A stretch of DNA of 12,481 nt from Pseudomonadota bacterium (GTDB lineage: Bacteria; Pseudomonadota; Gammaproteobacteria; Burkholderiales; Burkholderiaceae_B), in NCBI GenBank assembly GCA_023422555.1, contig JAFAGQ010000084.1, forward strand, positions 1 through 12,481, in the 5' to 3' direction. Below are positions 1-7,630 of this stretch, piece after piece. The notes beneath the pieces were generated by a model, which did no database searches, was not told the DNA's origin, and was given only the letters and a program-made list of their open reading frames with translations. Position 1 is the first letter of the stretch. The number at the start of each line of letters is the position of its first letter. The translations under genes were made by a program, and so were the position numbers.

Positions 1-13
1 ATGCGTCAGCGCC

Positions 14-1162
14 TCAGGAAAAAACGCGCAATGCGCGCGGCGAACCCGCCTGCAGGCCCTGCTGCTCCAGTTCCTCGTAAATGCCACGGATCTGTTCGTC
101 AATGGCGTGTTCGGACCCTTCCATGACAGGGCGGCCGGAATCGTCGACCAGCTGACCATCCAGGGACAGCGCCAGATCGCGTGCCACAGCCATCATGCGG
201 GCAAAAGGTGTGTCGTCTGGCGGACTGCAGGGAACATCAAGAAGCAGGTCTACACGGTTGACACCAGCGTTGGCCGGATCATCGGCGTGTTCACCTGCCA
301 GCAGCAGCACAAAGCGTGGCAGGCCATCGTGATTCATCCAGGCCAGGCCATTGCGGTATTCGGTAAATCCTTTGGCACGGGCAACGTCGATGACACTGCG
401 AACAGGACGAGGCTGGGCCAGTTGCACGGTCAGACCCACCTGGGTGTCCAGATTGGCGCAGACCTGATCGAGTTTTTCGGCACGACGCAGCAATGCGGGT
501 ACATCTGGGCTTTCAACACTGGCATCAAATTCATGCGCGATGTCGTCTGCCTTGGCCCAGGCCTGTGACCATTCGATTTCGCCAAGGGCGCCAGCGCGAT
601 TGGCCAGCAGCACTGCCATTTGCAGCGTGACATAGTTTTCATCGGGGCGCAGTTGTGCGCGGTGCAGACCCTCTTCACTCTCGGCAAAATAACGCAGCGG
701 TTTGGAGCCAGCCTGCAGGGCATTGCGAGTATAGCGGTGCAGATCTGCACCACTGACAGGGGTCGCAAAATGCAGTTCAATGACGCCTTCTGTCATGTCA
801 TCAACAGACTCTTCGTCATGCAGATCTTCAGGATCCTGCACCGCGTCTGATGCGCCAACAGCTACTGCGGCGGCGACAGCGGGAATGGCAGAGGTAGTGG
901 GTGTGACAGGCTCATCATCGGCGAATACCGGGTCTTGGCGGCTGGCCGCAGCCCGCTTCTCCTGTTTACCGGCAGGCATCTTTTGTGTGGGCGCAACGGG
1001 CTTGCGATCCTTGAGCAGCACATCGTTATCGTGCTCGTCGCCCATGCTGAACTGATCGTGCATTTGCCTGCGCACCCGCTGGTCTTGCCACCAGTTGAAC
1101 AGGAGCACCAGCAGAATCAGCACGATTCCGATAGCAATTAAAGCCAGTTGCAAGTTACTCAT
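14..1162 (-). CDS. zipA: ZipA-like cell division protein with C-terminal FtsZ-binding domain
   Basis: This is a 382-residue inner-membrane protein expected to tether FtsZ filaments to the membrane at the division site. A single N-terminal transmembrane helix lies at about residues 4-24 with almost nothing before it, the ZipA topology. A basic stretch (VRRQ) follows, then a Pro/Ala-rich, probably disordered linker to about residue 120. The rest is a soluble domain whose last part, about 240-365, matches the ZipA C-terminal FtsZ-binding fold by general pattern. The start is ATG, preceded by a purine-rich AAAAGGG. It lies 20 bases after smc on the same strand, so the two are probably co-transcribed; smc-zipA adjacency is common in Betaproteobacteria, where ligA often follows, but the window ends before that can be seen. 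ZipA diverges quickly in sequence, so the name rests on topology plus context. Confidence 0.85.
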   Translation of the reverse strand: MSNLQLALIAIGIVLILLVLLFNWWQDQRVRRQMHDQFSMGDEHDNDVLLKDRKPVAPTQKMPAGKQEKRAAASRQDPVFADDEPVTPTTSAIPAVAAAVAVGASDAVQDPEDLHDEESVDDMTEGVIELHFATPVSGADLHRYTRNALQAGSKPLRYFAESEEGLHRAQLRPDENYVTLQMAVLLANRAGALGEIEWSQAWAKADDIAHEFDASVESPDVPALLRRAEKLDQVCANLDTQVGLTVQLAQPRPVRSVIDVARAKGFTEYRNGLAWMNHDGLPRFVLLLAGEHADDPANAGVNRVDLLLDVPCSPPDDTPFARMMAVARDLALSLDGQLVDDSGRPVMEGSEHAIDEQIRGIYEELEQQGLQAGSPRALRVFS

Positions 1163-1182
1163 TGTGTGTTTGACCCTTTTGT

Positions 1183-4100
1183 TTACGCTTCGCCTACAAG
1201 CTGTACGGCAGACTCGATATCTACAGCAACAATACGGGAAACCCCTTGTTCCTGCATCGTAACACCGATTAACTGCTTAGCCATCTGCATGGCTATTTTA
1301 TTATGAGAAATAAATAAAAACTGCGTCTGATCACTCATGCTGCCAACCAGATTCGCATATCGCTCCGTATTGGCGTCATCCAGTGGTGCGTCCACCTCAT
1401 CCAGCAGGCAGAACGGCGCGGGATTCAGTTTGAACAGCGCAAATACCAGTGCGGTGGCAGTGAGTGCCTTTTCTCCGCCTGACAGCAGATGAATTGTGCT
1501 GTTGCGTTTGCCAGGCGGCTGCGCCATCACCTGCACTCCGGCATCCAGAATCTCTTCTCCCGTCATGGACAGACGCGCTTCGCCGCCGCCAAAAAGCTTC
1601 GGAAACAGATCACCAAAATGCGCATTCACCTGGTTAAAGGTTTCCTGCAGAAGATCGCGGGTTTCCCGGTCAATCTTGCGAATGGCATCTTCCAGCGTCG
1701 TAATGGCTTCGGTCAGGTCGGCGTGCTGGGAGTCCAGGAAACCCTTGCGTTCGCGCGATTCGTTCAGTTCATCCAGCGCTGCCAGATTCACAGAGCCCAA
1801 CGCTTCGATCTGACGGGAAATTTTTTGCACTTCCGCATGCAGCCAGGTGACTTTTGACCAATCGTCGGGCAAATCGTTCATTTCCTGTTTCAATGCTGCG
1901 CGGTCCACTTCGTTCTGGTCCAGCTGCTCGGAAAATTGTTCGACTGCCAGTCGGGCTGCCTGCTCTTCAAGCTGAAGCTGCGTGATCCGTGCCCGGCGCG
2001 GCTCCAGCGATTGTTCCGTACGCATACGGGTTTCATCAGCACCCCGCAGTGTGGCGGCCAGATTATCCAGTTCCAGACGGGCTGCTGCCAGGGCTTCTTC
2101 ACGAACAGCGCGTGCCTCCAGGGCATCCTGCAGTCCGGCCTGTGTCGCGGATTCATCAAAATCGAAGAGTTCGGCTTCCAGATTTTCCAGTTCGTTACGC
2201 GCCTGGTTGATCTGATTGCCTGCAAGGTCACGATTGCGGGTCAGGTCGGTAATTCGCGAAGTGAGGCCACGCTGGGTAAAGCCGGCTTCCTGAACGTTAC
2301 GCTCAATTTCGCGAATCTGCTGGCGCAGGGCCTCGGCCTTCTCCGCCAGGGTCTCGCCAGCCATTTCGGCCTGCGCATAATTTTCCTGCAGCGTAGCCAG
2401 CTCGTTGTCCAGCTCCTCGAAGCCTGCTTCTGATTCTTCTTTCAGGGCGAGTAGTTCTTCCTGCTGCACGCGAATATCGGCCAGATCTTCATTAATGCGT
2501 GCGTGGCGTTCGTCGCTTTGCTGCATCTGCGCCTGCAGCCGGGAATGTTCCATCTGCAGGTCGTGGGCGCGCCGGGTCAGTTCCGACAGGCGCTGCCGCG
2601 CAGGTGTCATGGACTGGGACAGGGACGTCCAGGCCGCTTCACTGCGCGCCAGCTGTGTGACAGCCTGATCGGCGATGAGCTGCCGCGCCTTGATTTCCCG
2701 TTTCAGATTTTCGATTTCCTGCTGACGCGCAAGCATGCCCGACTGCTCGGAATCGGCCGCATAGAAGCAGATGCCGTGGGCGTCGGTCATATGACCTTCG
2801 CGCACCACCAGCTGCACGCCAGACGGCAGACTTGCACGCTGACCCAGTGCTTCGGCCAGGGAGGCCGCCGTATAGACGCCTTGCAGCCAGCGCCCCAGCA
2901 GGCTTTTCAGATCGGGATCATTGCAGCGGATCAGCGACAGCAGCGGCGTGCGACCGGCCAGGGGTGGCGGCAATGCTTCGGCAGTGGGTTTCTGATAGAA
3001 CGCCAGGCGCGATGGCGGCGGATCATCGGTAAATGCGCGGGCCATATCCAGGTCACGCAAAGGCAACGCCGTCAGGCGTTCGCGCAATGCGGATTCCAGG
3101 GCGGCCTCCCAGCCCGGCTCAATGTGAATCTGCTGCCAGAGTCGACCAAAACTGCCCAGATCGTGCTTCTGCAGCCAGGGCTCCAGCGCCCCCTTCTTCT
3201 GCACATCTTCCTGCAAAGCGCTCAGGGCGTTGAGTCGGGCCTCAAGGCGGGCAACATCCTGGGTTTCCTTCTGCGAGGCAGCCTGCGCGGCACGGCGGGC
3301 TTCGTCCAACTGAGGCAGTCGCTCTTCCATGTCCTGCAGCGTTGCCTGCACTTCTTCCAGCTGAGCTTCGGCTGCGTTGCGATCGCCGGTAAGCTGCTCA
3401 AGACGGCCTGCGTCGGGACTCTGGATTTCGCCCAGTTCACGCTCCAGACGCTCCTTGCGCTGATCCAGTTGCTGCAGCTGACGATCCGCGTCGCGCTGGG
3501 CCTGGGCTGTCAGCGCCAGCTTTTGTTCTACACGGACCAGTTCGGTCCTGAGTGTTTCGCGATTGCCCGATGCGCTGCGGACCTGTTCGTCCATGTCCGG
3601 CATTTCCGCCTGACGGGCCTCCAGTTCGTCCTGGAAGACGGCAGCGCGTTCTGCCGCAGCAGCCAGTTCTTCTTCGAGTTCGGCAATCTGTTCGGTACAG
3701 TGAGTCAGCTGATCCTGCCACTCCTGCATCTGTGTATTGAGGGTGGTCTTGCGCGCCTGCAGTCGGTTGCGGGCATCCACAACATGGCGGATTTCCGTTT
3801 CCAGTCTGCTGACCACGGTATTGGCTTCGTACATGGCCGCCTGGGCAGCGTGCACGGCATCGCTGGCCTGGTAGTGAGCCTGGCGGCGCTTTTCCACTTC
3901 ACTTTCAGAAGCACGCAATTCAGCCAGCGAGGCTTCAAGTTCAGTCTGGGCCTTTTCTATTTCTTCTGCTTTTTTCTGCTGGTCGGCACGGGCATTTTCT
4001 TCGCGGATCAGCCACAGCACATGCTGTTTCTTCTCACCGTCATTTTGCAGGTCACGGTATTTGCGCGCGACTTCAGCCTGCGCTTCAAGACGAGTCAGCT

Positions 4101-4710
4101 GGGATTCGAGCTCGCGCATGATGTCTTCGACGCGAGTCAGATTCTCCCGCGTGTCACTCAGGCGGCTTTCCGTTTCCTTGCGCCGTTCTTTATAGCGGGA
4201 GACGCCTGCGGCCTCTTCCAGATAGACGCGCAGTTCTTCCGGCTTGGCCTCGATCAGGCGATTGATCATCCCCTGCCCGATAATGGCGTAGCCACGGGCG
4301 CCAAGACCGGTACCCAGGAAAATATCGTGAATATCTTTGCGTCGCACCTGCTGATTATTGACGTAATAACTGCTGGTGCCATCGCGCGTCAGAACGCGTC
4401 TGACTGCGATTTCAGAATAGGTGCTCCATTGCCCGACGGCGCGGCCCTCGCTGTTATCGAAGACCAGTTCGACGGAGGCTCGGGCGGCGGGCTTGCGGTT
4501 GCCCGAACCGTTGAAGATAACATCCTGCATGGACTCACCGCGCAACTCGGAAGCGCGGGTTTCACCCAGCACCCACCGTACCGCATCGATGATGTTGGAT
4601 TTTCCACAGCCATTAGGTCCCACCACGCCTACCATCTGGCTTGGCACCGGTATAACTGTAGGATCTACGAAGGACTTGAATCCGGCTAGTTTGAGTTGGG
4701 TAAGGCGCAC
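1183..4710 (-). CDS. smc: Chromosome segregation ATPase SMC
   Basis: SMC dimers entrap and compact DNA, working with ScpA and ScpB. The protein has 1175 residues, the usual bacterial length. The N-terminal head holds the Walker A motif GPNGCGKS at 31-38. Long Gln/Glu/Arg-rich coiled coils occupy about 165-505 and 655-1000, with a globular hinge between (about 505-655). The C-terminal head has the ABC signature LSGGEKAL from about 1076, Walker B LLDEVD at 1102-1107, and the H-loop in FISHNK. I place the start at the GTG at 4710 because the family begins (M)RLT-x-LKLAGFKSF there. The frame stays open to a TTG at 4752, but those 14 extra residues are hydrophobic and Cys-rich and do not look like SMC. 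No clear ribosome binding site precedes the GTG. It is the first gene of a minus-strand operon with zipA. Confidence 0.96.
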   Translation of the reverse strand: MRLTQLKLAGFKSFVDPTVIPVPSQMVGVVGPNGCGKSNIIDAVRWVLGETRASELRGESMQDVIFNGSGNRKPAARASVELVFDNSEGRAVGQWSTYSEIAVRRVLTRDGTSSYYVNNQQVRRKDIHDIFLGTGLGARGYAIIGQGMINRLIEAKPEELRVYLEEAAGVSRYKERRKETESRLSDTRENLTRVEDIMRELESQLTRLEAQAEVARKYRDLQNDGEKKQHVLWLIREENARADQQKKAEEIEKAQTELEASLAELRASESEVEKRRQAHYQASDAVHAAQAAMYEANTVVSRLETEIRHVVDARNRLQARKTTLNTQMQEWQDQLTHCTEQIAELEEELAAAAERAAVFQDELEARQAEMPDMDEQVRSASGNRETLRTELVRVEQKLALTAQAQRDADRQLQQLDQRKERLERELGEIQSPDAGRLEQLTGDRNAAEAQLEEVQATLQDMEERLPQLDEARRAAQAASQKETQDVARLEARLNALSALQEDVQKKGALEPWLQKHDLGSFGRLWQQIHIEPGWEAALESALRERLTALPLRDLDMARAFTDDPPPSRLAFYQKPTAEALPPPLAGRTPLLSLIRCNDPDLKSLLGRWLQGVYTAASLAEALGQRASLPSGVQLVVREGHMTDAHGICFYAADSEQSGMLARQQEIENLKREIKARQLIADQAVTQLARSEAAWTSLSQSMTPARQRLSELTRRAHDLQMEHSRLQAQMQQSDERHARINEDLADIRVQQEELLALKEESEAGFEELDNELATLQENYAQAEMAGETLAEKAEALRQQIREIERNVQEAGFTQRGLTSRITDLTRNRDLAGNQINQARNELENLEAELFDFDESATQAGLQDALEARAVREEALAAARLELDNLAATLRGADETRMRTEQSLEPRRARITQLQLEEQAARLAVEQFSEQLDQNEVDRAALKQEMNDLPDDWSKVTWLHAEVQKISRQIEALGSVNLAALDELNESRERKGFLDSQHADLTEAITTLEDAIRKIDRETRDLLQETFNQVNAHFGDLFPKLFGGGEARLSMTGEEILDAGVQVMAQPPGKRNSTIHLLSGGEKALTATALVFALFKLNPAPFCLLDEVDAPLDDANTERYANLVGSMSDQTQFLFISHNKIAMQMAKQLIGVTMQEQGVSRIVAVDIESAVQLVGEA

Positions 4711-5083
4711 GTATGAACAGGACAAAATGAAAAAACAATGCCTTCCCAGCAAACCAGCTTAAGCAGGTTCTTGCAGGAGGCTCCAACCCCGTATGATAAC
4801 TCAGCCTGTAGGCATGCATGGTAAACAAAAGTCATACGAGTAAAAGTCATCATTGTGACGACGCACACAGGCGTTGCCAAATCGCATAATGTTGCTGTCA
4901 TTCCGTAACGAAACGGCACTGAACCTGATATTATGTTGCGATTGAGCACGATGGTTCCCCGTTGACGGCAGGCTGTGTTTTCCCTTGCGGACTGTCAGGA
5001 CGATGGCATGATGTCTGGCTCTGTCCGAGTGGGTGCTTTCGCGAAATCCGGGTAAGCGATTACAGGTTAAAACGGGATACGGT
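4711..5083. other. Divergent intergenic region between smc and lplT
   Basis: About 370 bases separate two divergent genes and must hold promoters for both. I see no convincing -35/-10 pair. The best -10-like strings are TATTAT at 4929-4934 (plus), TATGAT at 4792-4797 (plus) and TATCAT on the minus strand at 4798-4793, none with a good -35 at normal spacing. There is a 9-base direct repeat (separate entry) and a loose inverted repeat: ATTATG-CGATT reads on the minus strand near 4890-4880 and, with three extra bases, on the plus strand at 4930-4943. Open frames here lack ribosome binding sites and resemble no known protein. No tRNA or RNA gene is recognisable. Confidence 0.6.
4827..4850. repeat. 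Short direct repeat AAAAGTCAT x2, 15-base period
   Basis: AAAAGTCAT occurs at 4827-4835 and again at 4842-4850. The period of 15 bases is about one and a half helical turns. Position between two divergent genes makes a regulator site possible, but two copies of a 9-mer is weak evidence and I cannot name a regulator. Confidence 0.4.
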
Positions 5084-6397
5084 TTGAAAAAAGGTTTCTT
5101 TCTTGTCATGTTGGCACAGGCGCTATCGTCCCTGGCCGACAACGCGCTTTTTATCGCTGCCATTGCCCTGATTGCTGAACTGTCCGGTCCCGACTGGATG
5201 ACACCTGCCATGAAGTGGTTCTTCGCCTTTGCCTATGTCATTCTGGCGGCGTTCGTGGGTGCCATTGCAGACTCCTTTCCCAAGGGTCGCGTCATGTTCG
5301 TGACCAATGCCATCAAAATTTCCGGCTGTCTGCTGATGTTCGGCTTTGCCCTGCTCGCCCCTTCAGACAAAACCCTGCACGCCTATATCGTCTGTTTCTC
5401 CTATGCCCTGGTGGGCATCGGCGCGGCCGCCTATTCTCCGGCAAAATACGGCATCGTGACCGAACTGCTGCCTCCCAGAGATCTGGTCAAGGGTAACAGC
5501 TGGATCGAAGGTCTCACGGTCCTTTCCATTATTTTTGGGGTTGTGCTGGGCGGTAAACTGATCGAGCCACCGCTGTCCGATTTTCTTCTGGCTCTGCCCG
5601 GCATGTCGTTACTTGCCAAGTCACCGGCGGAAGCGGCCATCGTGGTCATCGGCTTCATTTATATTCTGGCGGCGCTCTGCAACCTGCTGATTCCCAACAC
5701 CCATTTTGTCTATCCGAAACAGGAATCCAATCCTGTGAAGCTGCTCAGCGTCTTTGCCAGCTACGTGAAAATTCTGTGGCAGGACAAGGTCGGGCAGATA
5801 TCCCTGGCAGTCACCACCCTGTTCTGGGGCGCAGGTGCCACCCTGCAGCTTATTGTCCTGCAGTGGGGGCGCGATCATCTGCATTTGAGTATTGCGCAGT
5901 CGGCCAACCTCATGGGCGTGGCAGCTATCGGGACCATCATCGGTTCCGTACTGGCCGGTCGCGTGCCACTGACGCGTGCGCTGCATGTTCTGCCTATCGG
6001 TGTCGTAATGGGCTTTTCCGTGATGCTCATGACCATTGTGAAGGAAACCTGGGCGGTCTATGCCACGCTCATTCTGGTGGGCGGTCTCTCAGGCTTTTTC
6101 GTTGTTCCACTGAACGCTCTGCTTCAGCACCGCGGCCATGTCCTGCTTTCCGCGGGGCATTCCATCGCGGTTCAGAATTTCAACGAGCAGCTCAATATTC
6201 TATTCATGGTGGCCATGTACTGGTTCATGCTTGAGATGAACCTTCACATCAATACCATTATTATCATCTTCGGCGTCATTGTTGCCCTGCTCATGGCATT
6301 GGTGATTGTCTGGAGTTATCGCAATCAGCGCAAATATCCCGCGACCTTCGCCGAAATTGGCGAGGAAGGTCATGGTCGGGCCCAGGCCGGGCACTGA
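5084..6397 (+). CDS. lplT: Lysophospholipid transporter LplT (MFS)
   Basis: LplT flips lysophospholipids, chiefly lysophosphatidylethanolamine, across the inner membrane for re-acylation. The 437-residue protein is hydrophobic along its length with about 12 membrane segments. It shares long motifs with E. coli LplT: ADNAL near residues 18-22, VGAIADSFPKGRVM at about 58-71 (the MFS motif A region), AAAYSPAKYGI near 114-124, LFWGAGATLQ near 244-253, and GGFFVVPLNALLQ near 335-348. I chose the TTG at 5084 because it gives the short basic start (M)KKGFF just before the first helix, with GGGA six bases upstream. A GTG at 5033 would add 17 polar residues, and the ATG at 5108 would cut into helix 1. 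In E. coli LplT works with the acyltransferase Aas, often its neighbour; no Aas gene lies here. The flanking glycosylase gene is convergent. Confidence 0.93.
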   Translation: MKKGFFLVMLAQALSSLADNALFIAAIALIAELSGPDWMTPAMKWFFAFAYVILAAFVGAIADSFPKGRVMFVTNAIKISGCLLMFGFALLAPSDKTLHAYIVCFSYALVGIGAAAYSPAKYGIVTELLPPRDLVKGNSWIEGLTVLSIIFGVVLGGKLIEPPLSDFLLALPGMSLLAKSPAEAAIVVIGFIYILAALCNLLIPNTHFVYPKQESNPVKLLSVFASYVKILWQDKVGQISLAVTTLFWGAGATLQLIVLQWGRDHLHLSIAQSANLMGVAAIGTIIGSVLAGRVPLTRALHVLPIGVVMGFSVMLMTIVKETWAVYATLILVGGLSGFFVVPLNALLQHRGHVLLSAGHSIAVQNFNEQLNILFMVAMYWFMLEMNLHINTIIIIFGVIVALLMALVIVWSYRNQRKYPATFAEIGEEGHGRAQAGH

Positions 6398-6413
6398 GCG
6401 TATAGACGACAAG

Positions 6414-6450
6414 CCCTGCCCTTTAAAGTCCGGCCCTTTACCAGGCAGGG
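6414..6450. terminator. Hairpin between convergent genes, candidate bidirectional terminator
   Basis: CCCTGCC at 6414-6420 pairs with GGCAGGG at 6444-6450. After a 3x3 internal loop, TAAAG (6424-6428) pairs with CTTTA (6436-6440) around a 7-base loop. It sits in the 69-base gap between the stop codons of lplT and the glycosylase gene, where a terminator for both is expected. Neither flank has a strong T-run (only AGATTTAT on the plus side), so it may be weak or may protect 3' ends. Confidence 0.6.
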
Positions 6451-6466
6451 AGATTTATCTGGCGAT

Positions 6467-7630
6467 TTATCGCTGAGCCGTTGTCTGGGTCAGTATTTTT
6501 CTTATCCGTTTCAGATCGGCCCACGCAAGGGGCTTGGCGGCCTGATTGGCCATCAGATGGTTGGGGTGGAAGGTAACGACGACAGGAACGTGCCGTCCCT
6601 GAATCGACAGGTGCAGATCGGGTGTTTCACGCAACTCACCCACGGGCTGCGAAGAGCCAAGAACAGATTGCGCCGCATTCCCCAGCAATAAGACACACGC
6701 AGGTTGAACGAGTGCCATCTGCTGCTGCAGATAATCCGCGCAGGCATCGATTTCTTCGGGCTGAGGCGAGCGACCCAGCATGGGTCGGCATTTAACCACA
6801 TCAGTAATGAACACGGCGTCACGTGCCAGTCCAATCGCGCGCAGCATATTGTCCAGCAAAATGCCCGCCTGCCCGCTTAAGGGCCTGCCACTTGCGTCAT
6901 CCTGTGCGCCTGGCGCCTGGTCGATGATCATGAGTGCGGCGTCTGTCGGGCCAGAGCCTGGCACGGGCTGACGTGCATGCTCGGCAAGCCCGCACTGCAC
7001 GCATTGCGTAATGGTTTTTGACAGAACAGGCCACTGCGCATCTGCATTCCGTGCTGTGACAGGGGTGTCACTGGCCTCGTCGGCCACCTTGTTCAGCACA
7101 ATGCCTTCCACCTCGGACACCTGTGTCAGCGGTGGAGGCTCCTGCTGTTGACCGGATTCCGCCGGCCCTGGACGGGAGGCGGCACCTGCCTGCCGGGCAG
7201 ACTTGCCTCGCTGATGCTCCATTTGCTGGCGGATTTTCGCCAGCGCCTCTTTGGCTCGCGACGGACTGGCAGGTTGCGGGTCAGCGGGTGCGACAGACGG
7301 CTCCCGGGCAGCACCGATGGCTGCGGGTTCTGCCGCCACGGGGGCGACACCCGCCGCAGCAGGGCCTGCTGCAGACACTTCTGCGGCCTGCGTATGGGCG
7401 TGTGATTGATTGTGCGTGCCGGCAACGTGTCCATGCGCATGGTCGGTGGACACTGCACTGGCATGCGTGGTAGCCAGCGGACGTCCCCACAGACGATCAA
7501 TGCCACTCTCCTGCAGCCAGAGCAGTTGCAGGGGATTGACTGTGACACCAACCGGATGCACTGGTGTGTGCGCCAAAGCGGAAGTCACAGCGGATGTTTG
7601 TGAGGGAACGGGGCGGGTGTCCATAGACAT
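6467..7630 (-). CDS. Family 4-type uracil-DNA glycosylase with long N-terminal extension
   Basis: Enzymes of this family remove uracil from DNA and carry a [4Fe-4S] cluster. The catalytic domain is about residues 200-387. Four cluster cysteines are in family positions: C210 and C213 (CVQC), C281 (VKCRP) and C297 (EEIDAC). Motif I is DQAPG (237-241), followed by GQAGILLDNML. The C-terminal motif is FHPNHLM with H355. Two pocket positions are unusual: the family normally reads GE-x-PG and N-V-V/L-KCRP, but here they are DQ-x-PG and D277-VVKCRP. The first 200 residues are Ala/Pro/Gln-rich and look disordered, apart from a short LLWLQESGIDRLW segment (about 36-48) and seven histidines between 56 and 79. 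The ATG shares a base with the stop of the upstream gene (TGATG), so translation is probably coupled. The fold is clear; exact substrate range is less so. Confidence 0.88.
   Translation of the reverse strand: MSMDTRPVPSQTSAVTSALAHTPVHPVGVTVNPLQLLWLQESGIDRLWGRPLATTHASAVSTDHAHGHVAGTHNQSHAHTQAAEVSAAGPAAAGVAPVAAEPAAIGAAREPSVAPADPQPASPSRAKEALAKIRQQMEHQRGKSARQAGAASRPGPAESGQQQEPPPLTQVSEVEGIVLNKVADEASDTPVTARNADAQWPVLSKTITQCVQCGLAEHARQPVPGSGPTDAALMIIDQAPGAQDDASGRPLSGQAGILLDNMLRAIGLARDAVFITDVVKCRPMLGRSPQPEEIDACADYLQQQMALVQPACVLLLGNAAQSVLGSSQPVGELRETPDLHLSIQGRHVPVVVTFHPNHLMANQAAKPLAWADLKRIRKILTQTTAQR

Noticed and set aside
2503..4689. A 728-codon open frame on the plus strand, antisense to smc.
   Set aside because: It is in exact codon register with smc on the other strand, where antisense stops correspond only to TTA, CTA and TCA codons. 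smc avoids these Leu/Ser codons, so a long open antisense frame is expected. The translation shows no recognisable domain.
4711..4752. Upstream TTG start giving smc 14 more residues.
   Set aside because: The family begins at RLT-x-LKLAGFKSF; the extra residues are hydrophobic and Cys-rich and unlike SMC.
5033..5083. GTG start adding 17 residues to LplT.
   Set aside because: The added residues are polar and unlike the family, and GGGA sits correctly before the TTG at 5084. It cannot be fully excluded.
4801..5211. A 136-codon minus-strand frame across the smc-lplT gap.
   Set aside because: It overlaps the start of lplT, is rich in Arg, His and Cys, has no clear ribosome binding site and resembles no known protein.
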